Part shown: one piece after another, positions 32,786 through 45,269 of the stretch
Position numbering within the stretch: position 1 is the first letter of the stretch
Layout: the number at the start of each line of letters is the position of its first letter
DNA from: Bimastos eiseni
Taxonomy: Eukaryota; Annelida; Clitellata; Crassiclitellata; Lumbricidae
Assembly: GCA_959347315.1 (NCBI GenBank)
Contig: OY365808.1
Location: forward strand, 2,919,872-2,983,871
DNA: 64,000 nucleotides
Direction: 5' to 3'
The notes under the pieces: generated by a model
The model's input: the letters and a program-made list of their open reading frames with translations, nothing else
What the model was told of the DNA's origin: nothing
Database searches by the model: none
Translations under genes and position numbers: made by a program

Positions 32786-32921
32786 GTAGGAGTTCCCATC
32801 GATCCTTCGTCTATCCAATCGTTATATAGCATTGCCTAAAACATTTTAAAGGTGTCGAAAAAAGGCGCTGTAATGAGACGGCTTCTTGGTTAGTTGCTGC
32901 TTACCTGTAAACCCTGTGTCA

Positions 32922-32982
32922 AAGCAATGATGGTTGGCGTCTTCGTTCTCCTTTCTTCAGGCTTGGGGCTGGCACAACCACA
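32922..32982 (+). repeat. SDR85 partial copy
   Basis: Right half only: TTGGCGTCTTCGTTCTCC and CAGGCTTGGGGCTGGCAC. Confidence 0.65.
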
Positions 32983-33671
32983 ATTAGGGTAGACTCGGAG
33001 TTTCAGAAAGAAGCGACCTTGTGAGGATATTGTATACAAAAGAATTATAATGTATGCCATTGCCTATATAGAGCATAGCACCATACGGATGCGGAAAGAA
33101 AGCGCTGAAAGGAATTGAAGGTCGACTTGTCCCACAATATGGTAATAAAGTGCAATGTAATTGAACATTTATGTAGCGCACCTTCAGGATATCTACTCAA
33201 AGGAGCTCTGTTGGGCTGCCCTATAATAAGTGATTTCCATCGACAACTGACAAATGGCATGGATATAAGGTCCTAATCTGAACAAAACTTCATGACTAAA
33301 ACTCGTCCCAGAAGAAAATGCAAGTCTAGCAGCCAAACATTAGCTGCGGCTTCTCTGTCAGTTAATTAGCTCAATACCAGCGCTATATAAAAAAAATCCT
33401 CAAGAGTCAGTACCATGGGTCAGTTTCGATTTGGAGGTCATTATTCATGGGGTCGTTTAGGGAATAATGGTAGCTGAAGTGGGCAGCTATCATGGTAGAA
33501 GTTGATAGTCCAATACTGGGTGCGAGCTTCAATATATAGTCTAATGACCAATAAAGTTGAAGGTTTGCTATTTCATTTTTTCCAAACAATTGAGTGTCTC
33601 CTTCATTTAATCATTGCACTTCAGAAAAAAACTATCCAATCAAAACGAAGATAATTTAATTGTTATTGTAG

Positions 33672-33880
33672 ACAAAAGCTGCATATCAAGGTCGTCGATG
33701 TGAATGACTTTGCTCCAGTCTGGAAAGAGCGATCCTATTCGGGAAGTCTGGAAGAGGGAAAAGTCGTGGAGGAGATACTCCAGGTCCAGGCAGTCGATCG
33801 TGATGGGACAAAGGCATTCTCGAAAATCTGTCAGTACCATCTAATGACGGAGGATGCTCCCTTTGTCATCTCCGAGGATG
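33672..33880 (+). CDS. CLSTN: Calsyntenin exon: end of cadherin 1 and start of cadherin 2
   Basis: Acceptor TTATTGTAG, donor GATG|GTAAGC, 209 bp, phases 2 to 1. It completes the Arg codon of the previous exon and reads QKLHIKVVDVNDFAPVWKERSYSG, then LEEGKVVEEILQVQAVDRDG and FSKICQYHLMTEDAPFVI. DVNDFAP is the DxNDxxP calcium-binding linker of cadherin repeats. The following SICxYxI...PF segment matches calsyntenin cadherin 2 (xQICYYEIxTPxxPF). AVDRDG corresponds to the second Ca-binding DxD-type motif. It is extracellular and separated from the previous exon by the largest intron seen. Confidence 0.95.
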
Positions 33881-34644
33881 GTAAGCCAGTCAGAGTGTGT
33901 GAGTGAGTAAGTGAGCAAGTGAGTGAGTGAATGAGTAAGTGATCAGGTGGGCGGATTGGTTGGTAGATTCGTCAGCGTTTATGTGGATGAGTGGGTAATT
34001 GGCATTTGGGTGAATGATTGTACGAGTGATTGCACTTGTCCAGAGGTCCACTCCAGCAGTTGGGCTGTTGAGACCTCTTAGCAGGATCCCCTCCATATTA
34101 AACTGGAATTTCTGGACGAATTAAAATATCGTGTTATAAAATGTATTGGGGTGATTGAAGTCCTATACGTTAAGGTCCACTGTTTGCGTCCAGTTGTTTT
34201 AAGAAATTGAGACCTCTGGCAACGCGAGTTTTAACCCATGGCTCGCTTGTTAATCAGTTGCTGTATAATGACTCTAATAAAGAGTAGTACTCGACTTTGT
34301 TTTACACTTACACACCACAAATACTTTTACTAAGCGATATTTTAATACGTTCAGACAACTAATGAAATAATAGCACAAGACTCTCTAATATAGGCTTAAG
34401 CGAGATAAAATCTGAAACTATCTTATTGATAGTATAGATCATGATAGTAATTAGTATTAGTAATGGTAATCGTATTATTAATCGTGATTGTAGTAATAAC
34501 AGTAATAATCATAGTTAATAATAAATTCATGCATTGCAATATGGTATAAGTCAGTTGTGTTTAATGATAAGCACAATTGTGGAAAAGGCATTCCACTATT
34601 CTAGGACTGTGCAGGTGGTAAATTCACCTGTTCTGTCATTGTAG
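33881..34644 (+). other. CLSTN: Calsyntenin intron, 764 bp
   Basis: It contains (GTGA)n-like repeats (33898-33945) right after the donor. The rest is unique AT-rich sequence without a gene. Confidence 0.9.
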
Positions 34645-34791
34645 GGTATGTTAGGAATACGCGCCCTCTGAGCTACGATGAGCTGAGCTATTACCAGCTG
34701 GAGGTCAAGGCCGAGGACTGTGGAGGTCTCATCTCTGACGTAGTTGTCGTCGAGATCGACGTCAAACCCATCTGTAAAGCCAGTTGGATAG
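34645..34791 (+). CDS. CLSTN: Calsyntenin exon: end of cadherin repeat 2
   Basis: 147 bp, acceptor GTCATTGTAG, donor ATAG|GTAGGT, phase 1 to 1. It encodes GYVRNTRPLSYDELSYYQLE, then VKAEDCGGLISDVVVVEID and VKPICKASWIG. It aligns with vertebrate GNIxNTEKLxYxxxxxYKFTVTAYDCGKKRAxxDxxVEIxVKPTCKPSWQG. The two Cys (EDC, PIC) and the VKPxCxxxW end are family hallmarks marking the switch from cadherin to the LG-like region. Clean internal exon. Confidence 0.95.
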
Positions 34792-36804
34792 GTAGGTGTT
34801 AACAATGAAAACGTCTTGTCTTTAACGATACGGTGATGGGGACGGCGGTAATACGGCGATTACCGCAACTTTTATCGTGGTAATCTTTAATGTCAGAAGA
34901 AACGAGAATACCGCGTGGTTAATATTTATATTTATAATTAAAAGTATCGCGATACCAATACCAATGCTTTTTCTGAATAGTATTGCAATACAAATACTCA
35001 TACTTTTGGCAATACTTTTCAATATGCTTGCTTAATTCGATCTTGGTTCATGCACAGATAATTATAGAAAATTTTCCAAGGAATCGCTTGGAATCAAGAT
35101 CACAAGGAATCTAAATAAGATGAATGGTTTCTCGGCAAATTTCCGCGTACACGCTTTGTAATGAGATTTAATTTTTAATTTTTATAAAGGTATCACAGCA
35201 ATGATTTGACATGCTGATGTATACAGTATATATGCGACTGTTTAACATTTTCTACAATGGTGTAAACAAGAATTTCGATAATATACTAAATTTAATAAAT
35301 GCATAGCAATAACATTGTGAATACGAATAAAAAGCACCGAGTTAATAACCGAAGTATGTTCAATTCCAATGCAGCTTAGTGACACCTTTAAAATTGTTGC
35401 AGCGTAGGTTATATATTTGTGAGTTGAGTTGTATACATTATATCAAATTTGCAAGTCGCTATTATTATGACGTCAATGCCCATGGAGTCAATTATTCATT
35501 CATTCATTGCGAGGAATTATATAGCGCCTATCAGGCTACTACTCAGGAGCGCCTCCGACCCAACAAGCACTGCAGAAAAATATAGCTTTAAGGCGAGTAT
35601 AAAAATAGTCTGGGTGGTCCCTGGGAGACAAGCGATACGTCCACGGTAGGGTGTCACAGAGCGAGGAGCCAACCACTGAGAAGGCGTAATATTATTTAGT
35701 AGCTGTGCGGAAAATAGAACAATGAGTATTATTTTTTTGTTCTCGATATCCATGAAGTTTATTATGATCTAAATTACAAAGCAATTTTAGGCGCACAATT
35801 TACCAGTCATCCTTCTAAACGCCAACCCTATCAATCGCTTTCAAATTTGGAGCTCCTCTTGTCGGATTCAACTATCGGCAGAACTCAGCTGTTACCACAC
35901 TACGCTTATTACGCACACTCTGATAGTAGTGATTATAGTGCCGTGTCTAATGAGATCCCAGAATTCCTTGCAGCTAACAGATGCAGCACTCTAACTCCAG
36001 CTCTGATTGGTTGAGCCGACGGGTGGGTGGAGCCGATTTCCTGAACATATGGCAGTCCCACTAGATTGATTGACAGTTTGAACCGAATCCCGGCACCTAA
36101 GGTTAGATGGCATCGGCCTCTGGTCGATCTTAATTGACTGATATGTCGGTACAATTAGCGTGGATGACTGTCAACTAATTACCACTGTGGCCCCCAGGGG
36201 TTTTACCCGATGGTTCTGGTGTCTTGTTTACGGATACCTGGGCAAGCTCTTGGAACAATATGTATCAATAAATGTGGTATGCCATTTGCCCCTCCTTTTG
36301 TGAGTTTGTATGATCACTTTGATCTCTCGATACAAAACGACGGTTAGGCCTCTGACAACTAAAGCCCTGAGGATGCCACGGCTTCAATTGAACGACCCCG
36401 TCCATCGCAGCTAAAGGCTGCATTGGTCGGTTAGGGTTGGCCAACAACCAAATACGAGCTAACCCAGGTGTCAGGCTCCGCTGGGACTCTATTATGTCAA
36501 TCAGAGTACGTGATGATCATAGCCTGATCACAGCAGACGAGGGTCGTAACATTAGCCATTAGACTGCACCCAACACAGACTAAGGCTGCGGCTGTCAATG
36601 AGGGTGATTCTAGCTTACCCCGGTTGTCAAGGGACAGCACCCTGTCAATCAATTTAGCGAAGAGTTAAAAAATATTCTAAGCCACCAGTCGGGTCGACCA
36701 TTCAGAGCTGTTTGGGGCGTGCGGCAACAGTACTGTCAGTTGCGAGGAAATCTAAATCTGGGATTGCAGTAGAAACAGCACTATTACCACTAATTTTGAT
36801 TCTG

Positions 36805-36857
36805 CCAGTGCCAGTCCCAAGCCTGGAGAAGGAAGGAGGTCAACGCATACGGCCATG
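36805..36857 (-). repeat. SDR85 partial copy
   Basis: Minus strand: GCCAGTGCCAGTCCCAAGCC followed by GAAGGAGGTCAACGC. The left block of the family is missing. Confidence 0.6.
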
Positions 36858-37047
36858 GAACTCCTTTGCAACCATCAGGCACTAGAGACCACTGGACTCT
36901 GTATCCAACAAGGCCTCATTGGCTGCTTATTCATATATATATATGTATATATACAATATCATAAGCATATATACATATATACATTATATACACTTATAAT
37001 ATACCGTGTACCGTGTCCATCGCAATAGGTTATCATTCACAATCACT

Positions 37048-37132
37048 GTATGTCTGTCTATCTATCTATCTGTCTATTTGTCTGTCTGTCTGTCTATTTG
37101 TCTGTCTGTCTGTCTATTTGTCTGTCTGTCTC

Positions 37133-37167
<35 letters not shown>

Positions 37168-37170
37168 GTT
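37048..37170. repeat. (CTGT)n/(CTAT)n microsatellite
   Basis: CTGTCTATTTGTCTGTCTG repeated, ending in CTCT. Confidence 0.9.
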
Positions 37171-38589
37171 CGTTAGTCCACTTCGAGCGCAGTCTTCTTA
37201 GGCTTTCCGATGCCAAGGACCCATAATTAGTTTTGCCATCCTTGCCATGGACCAGCGCATCTAAACACCAGCCTAAGTATTTTCATTCAGATAAAAATTT
37301 ACATAGCTCCCTTTCAAGGTTATTTCTCAAAGCGCTCCAAACTCCAGTTCGGACACAAAGTGGGTTATCAAATGGCGATAAAATGCGCCACTGCACGATT
37401 TTGTGAACAGTCGTAACTCCAAACCATAGGGTCTACTACAGAGACTGCGCGGTTTTGCAAGGCTGTCACATGTACGGGCAAATTGTATCACAAGAAACCA
37501 CTCTCGGTAGAACGAAGGGTGCGACTACAACGAGCCTTCAATACCGGCTGGCAAGGTCTAACAGGTATGGTGGTGCAAGGCCAGGTTTGCATTGCCAGAC
37601 CACAGAGAAAAATCGTTTACATTCGGATTGGCACTATGTACCAATCTATCATTGTATTGTATTCTGTTCTTGCGATGGCACCATTATAATTCAAATAGGC
37701 AATGGAGCACAGGCTACCAGACCATACACTGCCTTGCAATACAGGCAGTGCCTTGCAGTGGGGAACGAGCGTCTTTAGCAATCATCATTGACAGGCAAGG
37801 TCTCACATAATTGAACTACAAATGAAGAATCTTTCAATATATGCGACAGCCCATGAGCTTAAAACTGGTGTGCAGGATCAATGAAGATTTAATTATGTTT
37901 GTTGATGCTGATTTGTGGTGTGGGGTGACAAAATTGTCGTAAAAGCAACTACGTTGTGTGTAATTATGCGGAAATTAGTTGTAACTCGAAAACACAACCA
38001 ACAGTTGCAAAGTCAACCACTGAAGCAGGATTTTTATTAGGGTTCCCTGTGATTATGCATAATGCAGAATCTAGTAGTTATGCCGAAGTTTCAGTTTGAC
38101 AACGCTGTGGATAATATAAATTATTATGTGGTTGATTGGAATTTATCAAGAAGTCGTTCATCAAATCTCGGGTGTCGTGAAGATCTCTGCGATTGCTAAA
38201 AATCAGCCCAATTGCAAGAAATCATGGATAACAGCCAAAAACCAAACACGATAATATGTTGTCGAACAGCATATCAAAGACATTGTTGCTTTTCGAGATC
38301 TATTCGGGCTGAAGAGATAGGGACAACACACGTGCTTGTTGCCCGGTTAGCAAAGGGACTGTTTTAAATATATAGGTACCCTTGAAATGCACCTTAGGCA
38401 TGGGGCTGGTGAAATAGAACTCCAAGCTATTTTTAGTGTGTAAAGCGGGGATGTTCCAACAAACTTGCTACACACGTGCTAAGCCATTGATGACACCACA
38501 GCAGGATACTCTTTCAACCTCTACGTACTTTACTTCCGGTTTTATTTCTACTGTTAACTGATGAACTTTGATTTGTAGCCAAACGTGAC

Positions 38590-39142
38590 TATTCCAATAC
38601 TCATTCACTCATCCATTATTTTATCGGTCTATCTGTCCATCAACCCATCTAACCACGCATCTATCCACTCATCCATCCATCCGCCATTCACCACTCATTA
38701 ATCTAGTCATCTATCTGTAAATCAATTTATCTTGAAATCCATAACACCAGCCATCCATCCATCTATCCATACATCCAACCTTCAATCTAGCCAAAATCCA
38801 TCTAACCATCCAACACACCATTTATCCATCCATCCATCCATCCATCCATCCATCCATCCATCCATCCATCCATCCATCCATCCATCCATCCATCCATCCA
38901 TCCATCCATCCATCCATCCATCCATCCATCAATCCATCTATACATATGTATACATACATACATACATACATACATACATACATACATACATACATACATA
39001 CATACATACATACATACATACATACATACATACATACATACATACATACATACATACATACATACATACATACATACATACATACATACATACATACATA
39101 CATGCATACATCCATCCATCCATCCATCCATACATCCATCCC
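38590..39142. repeat. (ATCC)n then (ACAT)n compound microsatellite
   Basis: Degenerate ATCC/ATCT (38590-38820), then about 28 perfect ATCC units (38823-38932), about 39 near-perfect ACAT units (38948-39107) and a short return to ATCC. Long open frames on both strands (Ile-His-Pro-Ser, Tyr-Ile-His-Thr, Met-Asp-Gly-Trp) are artefacts. Confidence 0.95.
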
Positions 39143-39919
39143 CTCATCACTGTTATCTAGTTTCTCCATTTCCTGAATCACGTACCACGCATTACTCCAG
39201 CAAATACGACAGAGAATCCTATGCAAATGATCCGATATTTACAATGGAATATTTTCGAATACACGACCTGCTACTTAAGCAGACAGAAGGGTAAACAATG
39301 CATTTATTCTGCGCCATTGGAACTCCACTGATTGACAACATCCTGCATGCATGGAATAATCGTATAGCTGTCGACTACCACGAGGAATGTTTCTGCCGAC
39401 AGAAGAAACTTCTCTCTACTCGGTTTTCTGTCTTTCTAAATCTGACTACATGTCCCTAATCAAGAACAGTTTTTTGTAGGCGCGTCTTTTTGGCATCTGA
39501 CCCCATACCATAAGCGAGACTTGGTCCTGGGTCTGAGGAACAGGTTGAAAAAATTGGGTTTGGTGGCAGGTTGTAAAGAAATTTGAATTTGCAAACATGG
39601 ATGCAGGAAAAAGGATGAACAGTGGAAAACACGGCAGAAATGTATTTAAAAAAAATATTTATGAAATATTGGGGAATATAAGCAGTTCCACTCCATTCAA
39701 ATTTCCGAGTGGACCGTCCCCTCCTTTCTCCCGTAAGTCTCTGCCTCTGCTCCTGCCGTTGACTGGTGACATTCATATTTACATGCCTAGATACAAACGA
39801 ACAGACAATGTGCATATTGTCAGGTAATCTTCAAATGATCAAAGACAATAGCTTCAGAACAATTGTTCGACTGGAACTGTCTACATGGATGTTCTTGAGT
39901 TCTTCCACCGTCTTTGTAG

Positions 39920-40108
39920 GCTTCGAGAGCGAAGTGGATGTGTCTGGTCCGATGAGACATTCGGTGATGCCGGGGGCCACACTCGACCTGTGCGGCACCC
40001 AATGCGAACTGTCGCAGGTGTCCGTTTCCATGGAGATGCAGACGTCACACATCGGGAAAGGATGCGACCGCGACTCATACGCGCTACAGACGAACCGAAA
40101 GATATGCG
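39920..40108 (+). CDS. CLSTN: Calsyntenin exon: start of LG/LNS-like domain
   Basis: 189 bp, acceptor GTCTTTGTAG, donor TGCG|GTAGGA, phase 1 to 1. It reads GFESEVDVSGPMRHSVMPG, then ATLDLCGTQCELSQVSVSME and MQTSHIGKGCDRDSYALQ, ending RKICG. The block LQTSHxxKGCDRDxY...RKLCG is one of the most conserved calsyntenin signatures. Four Cys here are likely disulphide-bonded. It is joined to the previous exon across the 5.1-kb intron. Confidence 0.96.
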
Positions 40109-40689
40109 GTAGGATATCTGTCAACGTCCACGATATGGATGCTGATCGGGGATTGTGTATAGGGAGGTAGGAATAGGGATGACCAGGGTGTAGGAGGGGC
40201 AGTGATGGAAAGGCGGACAGAAGGAAGAGGTGAAGGAGGATGAGAGGGAAGTACAAGAGAGATGGAAGGATGGATGGCAAGAAGGAAGGAGAGGACATAG
40301 GAGGGTGGAAAGAAGGAACGCCTAAAAAGAAGGAAATACGCAAGGAAGGAAGGAAAGATGGATGACAGGGAGGAAGGAAGGAAGGAAGGAATAGGAAGGA
40401 CGGAAGGAAGGAAGACTGAACCAAGACGAAAAGGAGGATGGAAGAAAGGAAAGGAGGGGATGAAAGAGGGGCATGGGGATGGAACGATAAAGGGAAGACG
40501 CGACGGAAGGAGAAGTGGAAATAAGGGAACTAAGAACTGAAGAAATGGCAAATATAGAAATAGGAAAGAATAACATGGCTGACTAATTATAATAAAACAA
40601 TTTTAATCAGGCATGTAACAATGGAATGCAACAATAGCGTTGGGTTATTTCACGACTGTCTGTAATCACTGAGCATGTGGTTTTTCCAG
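40109..40689 (+). other. CLSTN: Calsyntenin intron with (GGAA)n purine tract
   Basis: 581-bp intron. About 40190-40530 is GGAA/GGAG-rich on the plus strand; open frames on both strands here are compositional. Confidence 0.9.
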
Positions 40690-40959
40690 GGGCATCACTA
40701 CGTAACATTGACCTTCTTCCCGGACCTGGAAAGACGAACTCGTGGACTCGAGGGATTCCAACGGATGGGGACCTGGATTCAAACCCGATTTTCGTATTCG
40801 ATGGAAAGACAACTGCCGTCGACATTCCAGGAGTTGAAACTGGAAGGAGCTTTGGTTCTCGTTTTATGATTTCCACGTGGATGAAACACACGAGGAACCC
40901 AAGCGAAACATCAGCTCATCCTATCAAGGAACAGATTCTGTGCCACTCGGACGGAGAAG
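40690..40959 (+). CDS. CLSTN: Calsyntenin exon: LG/LNS-like domain, central part
   Basis: 270 bp, acceptor TTTTTCCAG, donor GAAG|GTAAAT, phase 1 to 1. It encodes GASLRNIDLLPGPGKTNSW, then TRGIPTDGDLDSNPIFVFDG, FGSRFMISTWMKHTRNPSE and KEQILCHSDGEG. It matches vertebrate GEVDLLPxPGPNANWTxGL...IYxFNGTxAVQVP...FTLSFWMKHGVTPxKxKKEEETIxCN. STWMKH is the conserved FWMKH strand of the LG fold. It is shorter than vertebrate counterparts around the KKEEE loop. Confidence 0.96.
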
Positions 40960-41014
40960 GTAAATCTATCTGTCTGTCTCTTTGTCCGTTTGTCTATTTG
41001 TATGTATGCCTGTC

Positions 41015-41024
41015 TTTCTGTAGG

Positions 41025-41057
<33 letters not shown>

Positions 41058-41060
41058 CAT
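41015..41060. repeat. (TA)n microsatellite
   Basis: A run of TA dinucleotides ending in CACACATA. Confidence 0.9.
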
Positions 41061-41224
41061 CATCACGATGAACAATATCACGATTGCAATTGTGTCGATT
41101 ATGGCCGAGGAATGAGAATTTCTTTTGAATAGAACGGTTGAGTGAAGTTGTCGAATATTCGTCGACAGTGTTTGCTCGTAAGTGCCTAGGGGAATAACAG
41201 GTCGAAGAATTGCATGAAATAGAG

Positions 41225-41657
41225 GTACAGGGAGAGAGAGAGAGAGACATAGAGAGACACACACTCACACGCACACTCACCTACACACGCACACACAGAC
41301 AGACAACAGACAGACACGGACATACAGAGACAGAAAGAGATATTGGCAGAGAAATTGACAGAGACAGAGATATAGACAGAGATTTAGATAGAGTCAGAGA
41401 CATAGACAGAGGCATAGACGGAGAGAAACAGAGAGACAGAGGCATAGACAAAGGCATTGACAGATACAGAGACAGACAGACAGAGGCATAGACAGACTGA
41501 GACAAATAAAGTAAAAAGTGATTTTGAGAAATAGAAAGAGATGGGAAATAACAAAGAAATAGAAAGACAGAGGTAGACAGACGGTACGCTTACAACCGCA
41601 GGCATACACAAACAGGAACACGGAGACACAGGGAGGTCATCCCAAACATATACAGAA

Positions 41658-41688
<31 letters not shown>

Positions 41689-41790
41689 GAGAGAGATGGA
41701 TGGATGGATGGATGGATGGATGGATTGATGGATGGATGGATAGACAGACCGACAGACAGACAGACAGACAGACAGAGACAGCCAGCTGTA
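41225..41790. repeat. GAGA/GACA/GATG satellite cluster
   Basis: GACAGA-rich tract (41225-41510), (GA)n (41655-41697), (GATG)n (41695-41745) and (GACA)n (41746-41780). Several open frames are artefacts. Confidence 0.9.
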
Positions 41791-42078
41791 CTGGTACTCT
41801 GCTGTCTTCAATTATTGACCTATGTCCCTATCGATTGTTTCACATTTGCAGCCTAAGTACACATTTCCAATCAATCGATTTATTTATTTTGTCGTTCATT
41901 GACCTCCTTATTATTTGTATTTGCTAATGACAAATGACCCATCATCTCACTTGTCTGTGTCGACTTCCATGTATGCGTGTATATATACGTTTGTGCGTAC
42001 GTACGTACGTATGCATACATGCATGTATGTATGCATGTATGTATGAATTTATTATTATGATTATGAATACATCTATAT

Positions 42079-42655
42079 GTGTATGCTAGATGAAATCCGC
42101 GACCTCGGTGTATTTTTGACACAGACACACATGTATATATATATATATTTATATATATACATATGTGTGTGTGTGTGTGGGTGTATACCTGCTCCAAGCA
42201 TATTTCTTCCACCTCCTCCGGATTCGACAGGTGAAACGCAGCGTGAACGAAATTTGCCTCCCTATCCTCGTTCAAGCTCTCGTCATTTCTCGCCTGAATT
42301 ATTGCAACTCCGTCCTACATCTGAGCTTCCCACATCGACACTACAACCGCTATCATCTGTCCTCCACTAGACTGCTCGCCTAATACTAATACGCCTAGAC
42401 TGCCTGCCTTGGTTCCAGAGATCACATCACACCTTCCCTTCAACAATTACACTGGCTTCCCATTCATGCCACATTTGCCTTCAAAGCCTCGTGTGTCACA
42501 TATACGCTGGAACCTCTACCTCGTGCATGGCATCCATGGGCGCACCATGTTCTGTCACTTACTCAAGCGGACTCCGCTCCGTCACGAGGGGAGATTTGCT
42601 TTGTTATAGCGCACTATAAATGCTTAGTTGTATTGCATTGCATTGTATATGTATA
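42079..42655 (+). pseudogene. LINE reverse transcriptase remnant (CR1/L2-like)
   Basis: Pieces in different frames follow the order of a non-LTR ORF2 C-terminus: EIRDLGVFLT (RDLGVxLD), then a (TA)n/(GT)n insertion, LVQALVISRLNYCNSVLHL, LQQLHWLPIHATFAFK and a 3' tail with TTATAGCGCACTATAAATGC followed by (ATTGC)n. ALVISRLNYCNSVL is the conserved LVLSRLDYCNSLL segment. Frameshifts and a microsatellite inside the gene show it is dead. Confidence 0.75.
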
Positions 42656-42699
42656 CATGAATGTATACAAACTTACTTTATGAAATGCATGTTCGTGTT

Positions 42700-42945
42700 T
42701 ATGTACGTGTGTCTATGTCCATCTGTCCTTCTGTCTGTCCTTCCTACTGTCTGTGCGTCTGCTTGTATGTTTGCCTGTGCGTGTGTCTGCCTGCCCGACT
42801 GTCTGTCTGTCTGTTTGTCCGTTCGTCCGTTCGTTCGTTCACCTGTCTGTCTGTCCGTCTGTTTGTCACTCTGTCTGTCTGTCTCTATTATGCCTGCCTA
42901 CCTGTTTGCCTGTCTGCCTCTGCCTGCCTGCCTGCCTGATGCCAA
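42700..42945. repeat. CTGT/CGTT/CTGC-rich satellite
   Basis: Degenerate CTGT array with CGTTCGTC and CCTGCCTG blocks. Open frames rich in Cys and Val are artefacts. Confidence 0.9.
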
Positions 42946-43239
42946 ATCACCATCATTGGCTTGATGGCAATCAAGACTGAACTGATATTCAGCCAATTAT
43001 CACAGAACCGTTCCGTGTGTTCCTGCGATTGTTATTGATGTAAATTATTGTAAATTCTTGAGTGAAAGACCTCTCAACCGAGTAGTACACTGTCCGCTCT
43101 TTGGGTCGTTGGCAATTGCAGCGTTCCTGGTACTGAGCGATAATAGGTGGTAAGAAGGATTTTCAGTTTTACCCCAGACCGATAAGAGGTCTTAAAAGAG
43201 ACAACATAATTGTTTAGAAGAGCACATGAACTACTAAAG

Positions 43240-43318
43240 AGACAGACAGAGATAGTCAGACAGACAGACAGACAGACAGACAGAAATATGGACATACAGT
43301 CACGCACACACACACACA

Positions 43319-43351
<33 letters not shown>

Positions 43352-43555
43352 GGAATGACAGATAGACAAAGAGACAGAAGGATGAAGAGACACACAGTCA
43401 AATACAGAACTTGAGAGAGACAGAGTGACGTACACGCCAACTGACAGACAGACATACAGAGAGACAAACAGGCATACAAAATGGTAGGCAGATATGCAAT
43501 AGAACTCACACATCGTTTGACAGGCACACACAGAGACGCTCAAAGAAGCATACGG
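43240..43555. repeat. (GACA)n and (CA)n satellites
   Basis: GACAGACA array at about 43244-43282 and two CA runs at 43303-43350, then a degenerate GACAGA region. Confidence 0.9.
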
Positions 43556-43847
43556 AGACATATAAAGACAAATCCTCGACGCTGGTCACCTGCAGAGGAT
43601 TAGCTTTTATCGAGGGGAACCAGTCTAATAATTGTCGCCGCTTCAATCAGTAGCAGCGATGGTTCCAGTAATCGCTCGGCATTTGACGTAGGGATGGGTG
43701 CATAGGGCTTTGTATGATGTCCTCTGCGTTGGTTAATAGGGTCACTGGAGGACGAAAAGAGTTCGGTATTAAGGGTTAGAGAAGGGTTGACTGACCACAA
43801 TTGGCTGCTTTACTGATTGCTTGACTCTCCAATTCATTCGTTCATTC

Positions 43848-44786
43848 TCACTCACTCACTCACTCACTCACTCACTCACTCACTCACTCACTCACTCACT
43901 CACTCACTCACTCACTCACTCACTCACTCACTCACTCACTCACTCACTCACTCACTCACTCACTCACTCACTCACTCACTCACTCACTCACTCACTCACT
44001 CACTCACTCACTCACTCACTCACTCACTCACTCACTCACTCACTCACTCACTCACTCACTCACTCACTCACTCACTCACTCACTCACTCACTCACTCACT
44101 CACTCACTCACTCACTCACTCACTCACTCACTCACTCACTCACTCACTCACTCACTCACTCACTCACTCACTCACTCACTCACTCACTCACTCACTCACT
44201 CACTCACTCACTCACTCACTCACTCACTCACTCACTCACTCACTCACTCACTCACTCACTCACTCACTCACTCACTCACTCACTCACTCACTCACTCACT
44301 CACTCACTCACTCACTCACTCACTCACTCACTCACTCACTCACTCACTCACTCACTCACTCACTCACTCACTCACTCACTCACTCACTCACTCACTCACT
44401 CACTCACTCACTCACTCACTCACTCACTCACTCACTCACTCACTCACTCACTCACTCACTCACTCACTCACTCACTCACTCACTCACTCACTCACTCACT
44501 CACTCACTCACTCACTCACTCACTCACTCACTCACTCACTCACTCACTCACTCACTCACTCACTCACTCACTCACTCACTCACTCACTCACTCACTCACT
44601 CACTCACTCACTCACTCACTCACTCACTCACTCACTCACTCACTCACTCACTCACTCACTCACTCACTCACTCACTCACTCACTCACTCACTCACTCACT
44701 CACTCACTCACTCACTCACTCACTCACTCACTCACTCACTCACTCACTCACTCACTCACTCACTCACTCACTCACTCACTCACTCA
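43848..44786. repeat. Pure (ACTC)n microsatellite, about 939 bp
   Basis: About 235 uninterrupted CACT units with no substitution visible over the full length. Two plus-strand frames stay open (Thr-His-Ser-Leu repeats of more than 330 codons), but these are artefacts. It lies in the 16.1-kb calsyntenin intron on the sense strand. A short ACTC relative is at 23638. Confidence 0.99.
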
Positions 44787-45269
44787 ATAGCTCTCGGCGC
44801 CAAAAACGACAGCGATGATAGCAACTCCTAATACGACGTCGATCTGTATAATAAAGCAGCCACTATATCTTGACGCGTAAAAAGATGCGGCTGCTGAAAG
44901 CAAATGGAGGAAGATGAGGAGGAGGCTGAGGGGATAATGAAGCGGCGCCTGAGTGGGATAAGAGAGGATAAAAGAACGGATGGACGGAAGGTATGATTAG
45001 CCAGAATGAGACGAAGCCAGGCAAGAGCCACGAGCAGTGGACTCTATGGCTTAGCCATCCTTCTTTCTATAGACGCTGCTTCTCACCTGCGTCATTCGTT
45101 CAGCTAATGCTTTCTCTGTTGACGACCTAAGGAGACGTCGTCAGCGAGGTTCTGTCCGTCTCCGACGGAGACAGAGAAAGATAGAAAGAGACAGATATGA
45201 AATAATTAAGAATAGGTAAAGATTTCGAGTGATATCCTATTGTAATATGTCATATATTGTTTTCGATAT

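Larger units (their letters stand above)
12551..33671 (+). other. CLSTN: Calsyntenin intron, 21.1 kb
   Basis: GT...AG intron between cadherin-1 and cadherin-2 exons. It holds a mariner remnant, a TIR element, LINE fragments, at least nine SDR85 copies, two copies of the 290-bp family and many satellites, listed separately. I found no nested gene. The stretches 13560-14440, 15010-16010, 17300-18190, 18790-20500, 25080-25600, 26690-27400, 27480-28240, 28550-29300, 29600-30290 and 30950-31430 show nothing I can name apart from LINE-tail motifs (for example GCGTTATATAAAT near 13807). A (TGAT)n run lies at 15764-15785. Confidence 0.9.
34792..39919 (+). other. CLSTN: Calsyntenin intron, 5.1 kb
   Basis: It holds one partial SDR85 copy, a CTGT satellite, the (ATCC)n/(ACAT)n block and several tails. 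I see no gene in 34800-36800, 37200-38590 or 39200-39910. The small open frames there have no recognisable motif. Confidence 0.9.

Noticed and set aside
38732..39226. Frames on both strands with YIHT, YVCM, IHPS and MDGW repeats
   Set aside because: Compound ATCC/ACAT microsatellite; no unique coding sequence.
43817..44831. Two plus-strand open frames of more than 330 codons encoding Thr-His-Ser-Leu repeats
   Set aside because: Entirely produced by the pure ACTC tetranucleotide; both frames are equally open and no start context or unique domain exists.
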